A DNA stretch of 64,000 nt from JABDGM01 sp963738665 (GTDB lineage: Bacteria > Planctomycetota > Planctomycetia > Pirellulales > Lacipirellulaceae). The notes below the pieces were generated by a model, which worked only from the letters and a program-made list of their open reading frames with translations, was not told the origin of the DNA and ran no database searches. Shown piece by piece: positions 57,425 to 64,000 of this stretch; position 1 is the first letter of the stretch; the number at the start of each line of letters is the position of its first letter. The translations under genes and the position numbers were made by a program. Where the stretch lies: assembly GCA_963738665.1 (NCBI GenBank), contig CAVTXL010000012.1, positions 27,348-91,347 of the forward strand. The letters are read 5' to 3'.

Positions 57425-57766
57425 TTAGCGGCGGTAGCGCGCAGCAAAACTGCCGGGCTTTGAAAAATCCAGGCCATCCGCGCTTTCGGCGAGGCGCTGC
57501 CCGCCGCGCGTTCGCCTCGATGCCCTCAATGTGTCCATAGTGGTTTTGAGGTTTTCAAACGCTTTGACTAACTCCAGGGGAAGTTGAGTCTCGGCCGCCA
57601 GGGCGATGATGCGACGAATGGTAAACCAATGCTGTTGCAGCTCGGCTGCGTAGTGTTATCAGCCGAATCTTTCGTATCGCCGGGCTCCAGGGGGTTTTGA
57701 GGTTCAATCAGAGTTGACCAGGTCGGGTGGCCGCTTCCGAACTCGGTTATGAATACGTTTTCTCAT
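57425..57766 (-). CDS. Small element gene recovered across two frameshifts
   Basis: No single frame covers it, but three overlapping pieces read as one protein of about 113 residues: MRKRIHNRVRKRPPDLVNS (ATG 57766, ATGA-coupled), then IEPQNPLEPGDTKDSADNT, then YAAELQQHWFTIRRIIALAAETQLPLELVKAFENLK to FAARYRR, stop at 57425. Single-base shifts near 57705 and 57652 would join them. The middle helix resembles small phage DNA-packaging or regulatory proteins, but no family is certain. Confidence 0.5.
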
Positions 57767-57924
57767 TTTGCTTTTCCTTTCGGTTTTTGGGACCGCCGAC
57801 GTTGGCGATCCAGTTTTGCTTGGGTTTCATGGGTGGGGCGAAAACTGTGTAGTCGGCTCTTTCTCGGGCGGCCGCGGTAGAAGGCGGAAACGGGCGGGCG
57901 TGCGAGGAATGCGTCGTCATTCAT
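57763..57924 (-). CDS. 53-residue basic peptide, translationally coupled
   Basis: MNDDAFLARPPVSAFYRGRPRKSRLHSF to QKPKGKAK, ATG 57924 overlapping the terminase stop as ATGA and stopping in an ATGA overlap with the next start. AGGAGG lies about 10 bases before the ATG. Strongly basic C-terminus. The double coupling is the main evidence that it is real. Confidence 0.5.
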   Translation of the reverse strand: MNDDAFLARPPVSAFYRGRPRKSRLHSFRPTHETQAKLDRQRRRSQKPKGKAK

Positions 57925-58838
57925 GCTGTTAGTACCTCCTCTCTCGTTGGCGGAGTTAAATAGGATTGCGATACGTTGAGCGCCGCCGGCAACGCGAATG
58001 CCAGCGCCATTGCCCTATCAGCGTGGCCGTCGTCGTCGCGCGTGGCCGTCAGCTTGAAGCCGCGGAGCGTTTCCTTCACGCGAATCCGCAGCAGGTCACG
58101 GGCTAGGTCCGGATCGTTGTAAATGTCAATCCGGCGATTCGTGAACGCATCCAAAAGACTCCGCGTTATCAGGTCCAAGTCGCCCGCGCCTAAGCGGCAT
58201 TCACTCATGGGGACGCCTTTCGAGCGAAGTTGTTGGGCCATTAGTTCGCATTGCCAGAAATCGTATTTCACGCACCGAATTTGATAACGTTGGCAGGCCG
58301 TTTCGACAGCGTAGGAGACTTCCATCAGATCAACTTGCCCGCCGTTATCTTGCGGGCGCCAGCTCCGCAGCGTGGCCAGCTCGACTTTGCCGGTGCGGGG
58401 ATTCGCCCCTAGGACGGCAAGCGCCGAATGGTCGTTGCGAATGCCCAAGTCGAGCCCGGCGATGTAAATCCTGTCCGCTCGAGGTCGCTGCGGACCGGAT
58501 AGCGTAGTGCAAGCTTGGATGTCCGCGGGGTTGAGCCCGTCGCCTTCGCCACTGGACCAGATACCTTGCCACAAACGGGCGAACCGATGGGGCGGATTAC
58601 GCTTGGCCGATTCCGCTAGATCCGCTTCACTCACCCACGGGGCCGGCGTGTTCAAAACCGAGAAGTGCCAGCGGTCCGACTCGCGGGCGATGTCACGCCA
58701 CTTCTCTTGCCACGTTCCGATTTCGCCGCTGTTCGTCGCCACGATGACCAATGAATGAGGAACTTTGTCGGCATTGTCAAACAACGTTTGCATAAACGCT
58801 TCCGAGCCGACGTGCGATAACTCGTTCGCGATCACCAC
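57921..58838 (-). CDS. Phage terminase large subunit, C-terminal part
   Basis: This is the nuclease half and part of the ATPase half of a phage terminase. VVIANELSHVGSEAFMQTLFDNADKVPHSLVIVATNSG is the Walker-B/ATPase coupling region (I-x-x-E-L-S-H). RIYIAGLDLGIRNDHSALAVLGANP begins the RNase H-like nuclease with the first Asp (LDLG), and DDDGHADRAMALAFAL supplies the later acidic residues. It is cut off from the N-terminal part by an in-frame TAG at about 58860, in the context ATDA-stop-GSHGSRPD, where homologues would be expected to read ATDAQGSHG. ATGA-coupled downstream. Confidence 0.85.
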   Translation of the reverse strand: MVIANELSHVGSEAFMQTLFDNADKVPHSLVIVATNSGEIGTWQEKWRDIARESDRWHFSVLNTPAPWVSEADLAESAKRNPPHRFARLWQGIWSSGEGDGLNPADIQACTTLSGPQRPRADRIYIAGLDLGIRNDHSALAVLGANPRTGKVELATLRSWRPQDNGGQVDLMEVSYAVETACQRYQIRCVKYDFWQCELMAQQLRSKGVPMSECRLGAGDLDLITRSLLDAFTNRRIDIYNDPDLARDLLRIRVKETLRGFKLTATRDDDGHADRAMALAFALPAALNVSQSYLTPPTREEVLTA

Positions 58839-59357
58839 GTCGGGCCGCGAACCGTGGGAGCCCTAGGCATCGGTTGCCAGAATCTCGCAAACGCTTTCCG
58901 ATCGGCCCGGCGTGGCGGCGTGGGCAACCATGCGATATTTCTGGACATCGACCACGCTGGCCAAGAGCCGGTTGAGCGGGGCGTCGATGTTGAGTATCGC
59001 CTTCACGATTAGCCGTAGTCTCGCTGGCCTGCTAATTGGTCGTAGGCGCCGACCTGGATACGCACCGAACGCGGGGCGAACGCCAAGAGCCAAAGGATCG
59101 CCACGGCACAGTCGGAATCCTTGCTCCCGCCCTTGGTTCTCTCAATCCAGAACCGCCGGCAGCTCGCCACGTCGCCGAGAGCCAGGGCGTGCAGGGCAAT
59201 CGCCAGCTTGGCGAAGTCCGCCTGTTGGAAGCTGGCCCAGTGATCGCCGAGCCGGCCGGACGCAGCCCAGCGGGACGTGGAGGTCCGCCGCGAATGTCAG
59301 GAAGTCGCCCGCATAGCGGGCCAGCGGATTGCTTTGGTAGTTTGGGGGGTTAGCCAT
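58839..59357 (-). pseudogene. Terminase large subunit, N-terminal part (frameshifts plus amber)
   Basis: The rest of the terminase lies here in several frames: MANPPNYQSNPLARYAGDFLTFAADLHVP (ATG 59357), then RLGDHWASFQQADFAKLAIALHALALGDV and FWIERTKGGSKDSDCAVAILWLLAF with the P-loop-like GGSKDSD, then VKAILNIDAPLNRLLASVVDVQKYRMVAHAATPG. Frame changes fall near 59250 and 59015-59045, and a TAG codon near 58860 separates it from the C-terminal part. With these repaired the protein is about 479 residues, the normal size. The start overlaps the stop of the preceding gene. Confidence 0.75.
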
Positions 59358-59850
59358 TGTCGTCGCCTACGTTCGCTTCTCTGGCGTTTTGTGCATTGGT
59401 GGCCTCTTGGTCAGCATGAACGGGTGAATCGCTTGTACGGGCTTGTAGTACCTGCCAAAGGTCGGATGATGACGGGTTGCGGTCGATGCCCAATTGCTTC
59501 AGCAGCTTGGCCGCTTCACCCATGCCACGCATTTCTTCCCGGCTGAACGTTAGCCGCTGGTCGGGGGTAAGAGTGTTGTGGTGATTGGCCAGCCAGAACC
59601 CCGCTTTGACCGAATGTTCGTAGGCCAGCACGGCAGCCGCTATGATCGTGGCTTCAGCCGGTCCGACCCCACGCCCCTGCCCTAGCAGTTCATCTTCGAT
59701 GGCCTGCCGGTACTTGTTCCTGTACCTTTCAATCGCCTTGCCGCCTTCGAAGGGCAGGTGCCTTGTCCGCAGACCATGCCGCAGCCCGCGGCGCCAGCGG
59801 CCGTCCGGCTTGGGGGTAATCGCGGTGGTTGTTGTGGGGGGGGTTATCAT
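59350..59850 (-). CDS. Element protein before the terminase (candidate small subunit)
   Basis: This is a 166-residue intact protein. A basic N-terminus (DGRWRRGLRHGLRTRHLPF) is followed by helices (GGKAIERYRNKYRQAIEDELLGQGRG, EATIIAAAVLAYEHSVKAGFWLANH) and an acidic tail. Its stop overlaps the terminase large-subunit ATG, and genes in this position often encode the small terminase subunit. No recognisable HTH, so the role is inferred from position only. Upstream lie inverted iterons at 60018-60124. Confidence 0.6.
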   Translation of the reverse strand: MITPPTTTTAITPKPDGRWRRGLRHGLRTRHLPFEGGKAIERYRNKYRQAIEDELLGQGRGVGPAEATIIAAAVLAYEHSVKAGFWLANHHNTLTPDQRLTFSREEMRGMGEAAKLLKQLGIDRNPSSSDLWQVLQARTSDSPVHADQEATNAQNAREANVGDDNG

Positions 59851-60017
59851 GGGTTCGGCTGACTGCGGGTTAGCAATCCGGGTTAGCGTTCGCTGTAAGT
59901 CTTTTGTGTATAACGATTTTGCTTTTGACCGGTTGTCAAACGTTCGGCGGGTGCCAGCTCGTTAGCCGGCTGGAATTTTCCAGGGGTGGGACGCAGTTTG
60001 ACGCATCATTTCAGCAC

Positions 60018-60124
60018 TGTGCATAGTGTGCATAGTGTTCATGCTTTTTCCCTATTAAACGCCTTACACACGCGAGGACCGTGTTATATTGCAATTCTGT
60101 TGCACACTGTGCACACCGTGCACA
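60018..60124. repeat. Inverted clusters of 9-bp iterons
   Basis: TGTGCATAG-TGTGCATAG-TGTTCATGC (60018-60044) faces the inverted TGTGCACGG-TGTGCACAG-TGTGCAACA (60124-60098). Three tandem 9-base units on each side flank an AT-rich spacer of about 53 bases. This is a classical layout for a replication-initiator or repressor site, upstream of the packaging genes and at the end of the primase gene. Confidence 0.65.
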
Positions 60125-60164
60125 ACTCAATCCCCAAACGCCAGGATGCCGATGCCGTGGTAGG

Positions 60165-60953
60165 TCACTTTGAACCGATGCGGCCCGCTGGTCGGGCGGT
60201 CCTTTTGCAGTCCTCTTTCCGCCAGCCGTCGGCCGAACCGGGTTTGGCGTGTCGGGCTTTTCGCCCCGCCCGTCGGACCACGATTTGTAGTTGCTGTACA
60301 GGTCGCTGGCCCGGGCTTCCTCCGTCTCGCCCAGTACGCATCGCTCGGTCGATGAATTCGCCTAGCACGTCTTGTTCGGCCCGATACTCAGCCGTTGCCA
60401 CCTTTACTTGTTCCGGCTCAGCCAGCCCGCCACGTTGCCAGGCGAGACAGCCTGCGACCGCCCAGCGAAGAATCGCCGGCCACTCGGATTGGAGTTTCTC
60501 GGCCAGCTCGTTATCTCGTTCCGGTTCGGGGATTACCACGCCAAACGGCACCAATCGCAGGCGCCGCCAGATGCCGTAATCCGTGCCGCGCACTTCCGGC
60601 CTATGATTCGTCGCCAGCACAATCGAGTGAGTCGGGGAGAACTCCCAAGAATCTTCACGCATCCGGCGGGCTCGAATCTTCTCCCGACTGGTCAATTGCT
60701 TCACAGTCGATTCGCTCAGCCGATTTCCTTCGCCCGTTTCATTGATGCAAACGAGTCGCTTACCGAACAGGTCCGCCCGCTCTGTGGGGTGCCTTCCCCA
60801 GCGATCCACTAGCAGCAGCGTCGGGGCCGCAAACATGGCGTAATCGTCGCCCAGCATGCCGCAGATAGTTTCAATAAATACGCTTTTGCCGTTGGCCCCC
60901 GTGCCATGCAAAATTGCCAGGATGTTTTCCAGTACTTCGCCGACAAGCGCCAT
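60165..60953 (-). CDS. Phage primase/helicase, D5-type helicase part (frameshifted)
   Basis: This is a superfamily 3-type helicase domain of a P4/D5 primase. ILAILHGTGANGKSVFIETICGMLG is Walker A (GTGANGKS), KRLVCINETGEGNRLSE the B motif, and IVLATNHRPEVRGTDYGIWRRLRLVPF motif C and the arginine finger. The last 60 residues are out of frame. The real end reads ARASDLYSNYKSWSDGRGEK then RFGRRLAERGLQKDRPTSGPHRFKVTYHGIGILAFGD, stopping at 60127 after shifts near 60310 and 60265. Unwinds DNA at the element origin. Confidence 0.82.
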   Translation of the reverse strand: MALVGEVLENILAILHGTGANGKSVFIETICGMLGDDYAMFAAPTLLLVDRWGRHPTERADLFGKRLVCINETGEGNRLSESTVKQLTSREKIRARRMREDSWEFSPTHSIVLATNHRPEVRGTDYGIWRRLRLVPFGVVIPEPERDNELAEKLQSEWPAILRWAVAGCLAWQRGGLAEPEQVKVATAEYRAEQDVLGEFIDRAMRTGRDGGSPGQRPVQQLQIVVRRAGRKARHAKPGSADGWRKEDCKRTARPAGRIGSK

Positions 60954-61008
60954 ACCGACGAGCCGCTGAGTAAAACCAATCAGCTCGCCGTCGCCGTCGA
61001 AAATCCGG

Positions 61009-61464
61009 TCAAGAAACGACGAGCCACAATTCAGGATCGCAGCCCGGCTCCGTGGGGTAATCGACCGGGCATAACTTCGTCAGGAAGTCGCCGCGCCGAT
61101 GCGGTCGTAGCTCGCCGGTTCGCAGGTCCAGCGTGCCGTTCTGACAATTGAACAGCCACGGGTGCGAATCCAGTACATCAAGACCGATCGGCAATTCGCT
61201 TTCGGCCAACGCCAGCATTGCCGAGAGTCGCTCCCGTTTTTCGCTCGCCGCCGCCCAGTCCGCCAGCTCTTTCGCCTCATCTTTCGTGCGGGCTTCAGCC
61301 GCTTCGCCGTAGATTGAGCGTGCCGTTTTCTTGGCGAGTCGCATAACTTCGCCGCTGTCGTCAATCGCCCAGCGCTTGCCGTCCCAAACGAGCCACTTTC
61401 GCCAGGCGTGGCAATACCTCACGTTCTCGCCGTGCTGCCGTGCGAAGCGTTTGGCGTTCTCCAC
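61009..61464 (-). CDS. Primase/helicase, D5 N-terminal part (frameshifted)
   Basis: This is the D5_N linker domain of the same protein. FARQHGENVRYCHAWRKWLVWDGKRWAIDD, MRLAKKTARSIYGEA and DSHPWLFNCQNGTLDLRTGELRPHRRGDFLTKLCPVDY are family blocks. The frame ends CDPELWLVVS; a one-base correction near 61015 gives CDPELW then FLDRIFDGDGELIGFTQRLVG and leads into the helicase. Its upstream end joins the Toprim part near 61470. Confidence 0.8.
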   Translation of the reverse strand: MENAKRFARQHGENVRYCHAWRKWLVWDGKRWAIDDSGEVMRLAKKTARSIYGEAAEARTKDEAKELADWAAASEKRERLSAMLALAESELPIGLDVLDSHPWLFNCQNGTLDLRTGELRPHRRGDFLTKLCPVDYPTEPGCDPELWLVVS

Positions 61465-61978
61465 GTCCGTGGTGAGTGCTGTACTGGCCGGGCTCGGCCG
61501 CCGGTTCCGGCTTTGCTTCGCTTGCGTTGACGAGCGTCAGCAACTTGTCGGCCGTCCCGCCGGAATTGAGCCAATCAGACACGTCGCCTTTATCGGGCAG
61601 CCCGACAGCTCGATTACCTTGACGATGCCGCCACACCCGAAGTGACCGGGCAACTTGCTCGGCGTGCTTGCGGCCGGGGTCATCATTGTCGGGAAGCACC
61701 ACGACGTGCCGCCCGGCCAAGTGCTTGGCGTGTTCCGCCCGCCACTTGCCTGCCCCGCCGGCGTTGCACGTTGCCGTCAGCCCAGCCGCCCGCAGCCGGT
61801 CCACGTCCTTTTCGCCCTCAACAACGAATACAGGCTTCGCCCTATCCGCCGCCAGCAGCTCCGGCAGCCGGTAGGGGATGACGGGGCAGCCCTTGACGCT
61901 CCACGTCCAGCCGCCATTGCCGTCGGGCCGGCGCTGGCGAAATTCTTTTGGGCTCGAATCGAACGGCTTGAAAAACAA
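61361..61978 (-). CDS. Primase/helicase, Toprim part (frameshifted)
   Basis: This is the Toprim catalytic region of the primase. KPVFVVEGEKDVDRLRAAGLTATCNAGGAGKW has the Glu of strand 1 (VEGEKD), RHVVVLPDNDDPGRKHAEQVARSL the D-x-D (PDNDD), and GLPDKGDVSDWLNSGG the end block. Reading is valid from KEFRQRRPDGNGG to about YSTHHGR; the ends join the neighbours by shifts near 61985 and 61470. Confidence 0.8.
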   Translation of the reverse strand: MFFKPFDSSPKEFRQRRPDGNGGWTWSVKGCPVIPYRLPELLAADRAKPVFVVEGEKDVDRLRAAGLTATCNAGGAGKWRAEHAKHLAGRHVVVLPDNDDPGRKHAEQVARSLRVWRHRQGNRAVGLPDKGDVSDWLNSGGTADKLLTLVNASEAKPEPAAEPGQYSTHHGRGERQTLRTAARREREVLPRLAKVARLGRQALGD

Positions 61979-62083
61979 GCTTCGCCGCTTGCGTCGCAGT
62001 AGTCGTACTCGGCAACTATTCGGCCTTTGCCGTTTTTCGTGTGGCCGTTCGCCGCATGCCCGGTGGTTGGCGGGAACAGATCA

Positions 62084-62284
62084 TCAACTGCAGACCGAAC
62101 TTTTCCGAGCACGTCCGGTCGTTGCACAATTCGCGTGGCAGTGAAGAAGTATGGTGCCGTCAGTCGCTTCGGTGACAGACAGGGACGCCCGCGCATCATC
62201 ATGCGCCGGGCAGCGGGCTTCCCACTTGCCCTTGCCGACACTGCGGACGCCCTGAAACTTTGACAGAAGTGCTCCCGGTGTCAT
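62084..62284 (-). CDS. Primase/helicase, zinc-binding N-terminus (frameshifted)
   Basis: This is the start of the primase: MTPGALLSKFQGVRSVGKGKWEARCPAHDDARASLSV, then ILLHCHANC, a CHC2-type zinc finger (C-P-A-H ... H-C-H-x-x-C). ATG 62284 overlaps the preceding stop as ATGA. After HANCAT the frame shifts near 62110 to DVLGKVRSAVDDLFPPTTGHAAN and then IVAEYDYCDASG, leading into the Toprim part. The whole primase spans 60127-62284, about 720 residues, with about six single-base shifts. Confidence 0.78.
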   Translation of the reverse strand: MTPGALLSKFQGVRSVGKGKWEARCPAHDDARASLSVTEATDGTILLHCHANCATTGRARKSSVCS

Positions 62285-62502
62285 CGTCGGCCCCCCTCAA
62301 TATGACGCAGGCAATCGAGAATTTCGCGGCGGGCCCGGCAAATCGCGGTGCCGATCGCCAGTAACTCCTGTTCTTCCTCAAAACCGGGGGTGTCCTCCAC
62401 ACGGCGGAGCGTGAAGTAGCCCAGAGATTTCAGATTTTGCTCTGCCCAGCGGCCGATCTCGCGGGCGGTTGCACGTTTCGCACGTTGTTTTGTACAATCC
62501 AT
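62281..62502 (-). CDS. Small helical element protein
   Basis: 73 residues from ATG 62502: MDCTKQRAKRATAREIGRWAEQNLKSLGYFTLRRVEDTPGFEEEQELLAIGTAICRARREILDCLRHIEGG. Helical and charged, and coupled to the primase by ATGA. No known family; possibly a primase or replication accessory protein. Confidence 0.6.
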   Translation of the reverse strand: MDCTKQRAKRATAREIGRWAEQNLKSLGYFTLRRVEDTPGFEEEQELLAIGTAICRARREILDCLRHIEGGRR

Positions 62503-62566
62503 TGCGTTCGACTCCCGCCCGCCGGCCGCTCGCAACAAATGGCCGCGCGGGCTTTTTTCTTTGCTG

Positions 62567-62845
62567 TCAGGCGACGCCTTCTCGCTCGCCGACGACCTCG
62601 ATAATGCAAACACCCTCTTGGTGAACCAACCCCACCCAGGCCGCGGAGCATGTGTCGCCCTTTCGCAGCCCGCGCCGAATCGCTGACGCGCCCGGTGGTG
62701 CCGCCCCAGCGATTAAGAAATTGGCGAACGGTGGTTTGCGCACGAGTGCGACCTCATCGTTCTCGTTCAAGTGCGTTTCCAAGACCTCATCGCCGAAAAG
62801 ACTGTGCTTTTCACGGGCAATTCGAACTAGCTCTCTAATCGTCAT
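62567..62845 (-). CDS. Small element protein
   Basis: 92 residues, MTIRELVRIAREKHSLFGDEVLETHLNENDEVALVRKPP and onward, ending CIIEVVGEREGVA. GAGGGAG precedes ATG 62845, which overlaps the upstream stop (ATGA). Mixed alpha/beta; no recognisable function. Confidence 0.6.
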   Translation of the reverse strand: MTIRELVRIAREKHSLFGDEVLETHLNENDEVALVRKPPFANFLIAGAAPPGASAIRRGLRKGDTCSAAWVGLVHQEGVCIIEVVGEREGVA

Positions 62846-63063
62846 TGCGCTCCCTCAGTTCCCGCATGCTCAACAAACGCAATCAGGTCCGTGCCCAAAA
62901 CGAAAACGGTTTTTCCGATTGTTATGGTCCTCAGTCCCTTCCGCCGATTTTGGCGGAACGCCCATTCACCCCAGCCGCAGAGGCGTTTGACGGCTTCGCC
63001 AGTGTAGAGCAGGCGCGGGTCAAAAACGCCCAGCGGTTCGAAAGTGGCGGCCGGCTTAGGCAT
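62842..63063 (-). CDS. Small winged-HTH/excisionase-like protein
   Basis: 73 residues from ATG 63063 (MPKPAATFEPLGVF). DPRLLYTGEAVKRLCGWGEWAFRQNRRKGLRTITIGKTVFVLGTDLIAFVEHA resembles the MerR/Xis-type helix-turn-helix (a start helix, then R-x-G-L-x-x-x-x-x-G). The start overlaps the preceding gene by 8 bases. Likely a DNA-binding regulator or directionality factor. Confidence 0.65.
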   Translation of the reverse strand: MPKPAATFEPLGVFDPRLLYTGEAVKRLCGWGEWAFRQNRRKGLRTITIGKTVFVLGTDLIAFVEHAGTEGAQ

Positions 63064-63259
63064 GCGCGGCCTCGCGAGGGTTAGCCGCACGCTCGACCAG
63101 CATGCGCTCAACAGCTTCGGGAGCAAAGAGATACCGGTTTCCCGCCTTGAGGCACGGAACGCGGCCGGCGTCGGCCTCAGAGCGTAGCCAAGCCACCGTT
63201 ACCCGCAGCTTGCGGGCCATGCGACTGAGCGGCAGTAGAGGGGCATGGTTCGTTTCCAT
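63056..63259 (-). CDS. Helix-turn-helix excisionase-family protein
   Basis: 67 residues, METNHAPLLPLSRMARKLRVTVAWLRSEADAGRVPCLKAGNRYLFAPEAVERMLVERA. This is the standard Xis/MerR-like DNA-binding fold (LSRMARKLRVTVAWLRSEADAGRVPCLKAGNRYLF). The start is ATG 63259. Two such small genes in tandem suggest a directionality factor plus a regulator for the integrated element. Confidence 0.75.
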   Translation of the reverse strand: METNHAPLLPLSRMARKLRVTVAWLRSEADAGRVPCLKAGNRYLFAPEAVERMLVERAANPREAAHA

Positions 63260-63303
63260 GCCCTGATTATTTCAGGCGGCCAGTAGAGTGAAATTCAAGT
63301 TGA

Positions 63304-63768
63304 TTACAACTTGGCTACAAGTTTGTTCGCAATGGCAAGGCCGGCTGGCGTGGCTGATAAACCTTTCTTCGGCCCTTTCGGGCGGCCCGCGAGATCATGG
63401 CTAATTAGTTCGTCGGCGGCCAGCTTCGCCGTAGCTGGTGCCAGTCCAAACTCTTCAAGAGGGGTGAGCACCGGGTGCCGTGTGGCCAGAACCTTTAGTG
63501 CCATTGCGGCCTCGCGAGTAATCGGCGGATCGTAGGCCACTGGTTCCTGCGCATCCAGTTCAGCGGCAATATCTGGGAGCGTTAAAACTGCGATATTCTC
63601 TGGCAGCCACCCCTGACTGCGATAGTGCCGGAAAACAAATTCAGCGGCCGCTTTCGAATCGTAGCACGGAACGCCTGCGGCCACGTGAATTCGCTCCGCG
63701 GATTCCTCCCCACGCAGATGGCCAGCGAACAGTCTTGACCTAATTGATTCAACAACGGAATTTGACAT
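63304..63768 (-). CDS. Element protein of unknown function
   Basis: 154 residues from ATG 63768 (MSNSVVESIRSRLFAGHLRGEESAERI), with AAGG close upstream. The C-terminal half (DPPITREAAMALKVLATRHPVLTPLEEFGLAPATAKLAADELISHDL) looks like a winged helix. It is the first gene of the minus-strand early operon inside the window. A regulatory role is likely; no family recognised. Confidence 0.6.
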   Translation of the reverse strand: MSNSVVESIRSRLFAGHLRGEESAERIHVAAGVPCYDSKAAAEFVFRHYRSQGWLPENIAVLTLPDIAAELDAQEPVAYDPPITREAAMALKVLATRHPVLTPLEEFGLAPATAKLAADELISHDLAGRPKGPKKGLSATPAGLAIANKLVAKL

Positions 63769-64000
63769 CCTTGCACCTACTTGCTTGGTTGAGCCGGCCG
63801 ACCGCCGACCTGCGCCCCGTAGGTGCCAGGGCAACGGTCGGCAGCCGCTTGCGGAGCTACCGCCGGCGAAGTGAAGCTAACCTTTTCGCTAACCTTTTAG
63901 GTTTTGAAACTGCATAAAAAGCAATTGCACGCAGTCCGCATCAATCATATTCTCATCAAAACAAGGGGCAACCGCTACCGTACCCCGCAGCTTCGAGGTC
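63769..64000. other. Right edge: upstream region of the element's early operon
   Basis: 232 bases with no gene. AAGCTAACCTTTT and CGCTAACCTTTT lie in tandem near 63875-63898, then an AT-rich stretch that could hold the early promoter. The element continues past the edge. Confidence 0.4.

Noticed and set aside
55421..64000. An integrase gene within the element
   Set aside because: No tyrosine or serine recombinase motifs in any frame read; it is expected beyond the right edge.

Overview
The window reads as a GC-rich chromosome segment of a planctomycete, most likely of the Pirellulales. The evidence is the family set: DUF1501, DUF1549/DUF1553 and PVC-type cytochrome proteins, a ThuA/PVC-dehydrogenase fusion, exported proteins with an N-terminal LEPR-like motif, ECF sigma factors paired with a kinase or anti-sigma protein, a BBP7/Lpg1974-type barrel, and a 23S-5S rRNA unit with no 16S beside it. 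Calls rest on reading the sequence; no database search was run.

Layout. 0.1-9.6 kb: a sugar-type catabolic group (MFS carrier, Gfo/Idh/MocA oxidoreductase, 1662-residue ThuA-dehydrogenase-cytochrome protein, hydroxypyruvate-isomerase-like TIM barrel). 9.7-17.9 kb: one minus-strand operon with its own TTGACA-18-TATACC promoter, in the order PspA/IM30, tandem AAA+ ATPase, a small helical protein, a membrane-anchored substrate-binding protein fused to an OmpA peptidoglycan-binding domain, ABC permease, ABC ATPase and a coiled-coil membrane protein. It looks like an envelope-maintenance machine. 18.1-27.1 kb: three LEPR-type exported proteins around an ECF sigma/Ser-Thr kinase pair. 27.2-40.2 kb: planctomycete secreted, cytochrome and WD40 proteins, an SGNH hydrolase, a LUD protein and an outer-membrane barrel. 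40.3-43.6 kb: ndk, an acyl-CoA-synthetase-like enzyme and a BON protein. 43.7-48.2 kb: a second diverged 5S gene abutting a vapBC pair, a graveyard of gene fragments, and an ECF sigma/anti-sigma pair. 48.2-52.5 kb: 5S and 23S rRNA on the minus strand with their own promoter and boxA. The 23S gene is interrupted by a 412-nt group I intron at the position equivalent to E. coli U1931.

52.7-54.7 kb holds a small membrane protein and a GGDEF diguanylate cyclase. At 55.07 kb a 42-nt 3' half of a tRNA-Ala(UGC) marks the left end of an integrated phage-like element that runs past the right edge of the window. It carries terminase, small coupled genes, a CHC2-Toprim-D5 primase/helicase, two small winged-HTH/excisionase-like genes, inverted 9-bp iterons and a 20-bp perfect palindrome. 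No integrase is inside the window.

Many genes are broken by single-base frameshifts: about 11 in the first 55 kb, and more than 10 plus an amber codon in the last 9 kb. This may be residual sequencing error, true decay of the prophage, or both. Broken genes are described as the whole gene they appear to come from, with the reading-frame pieces given.
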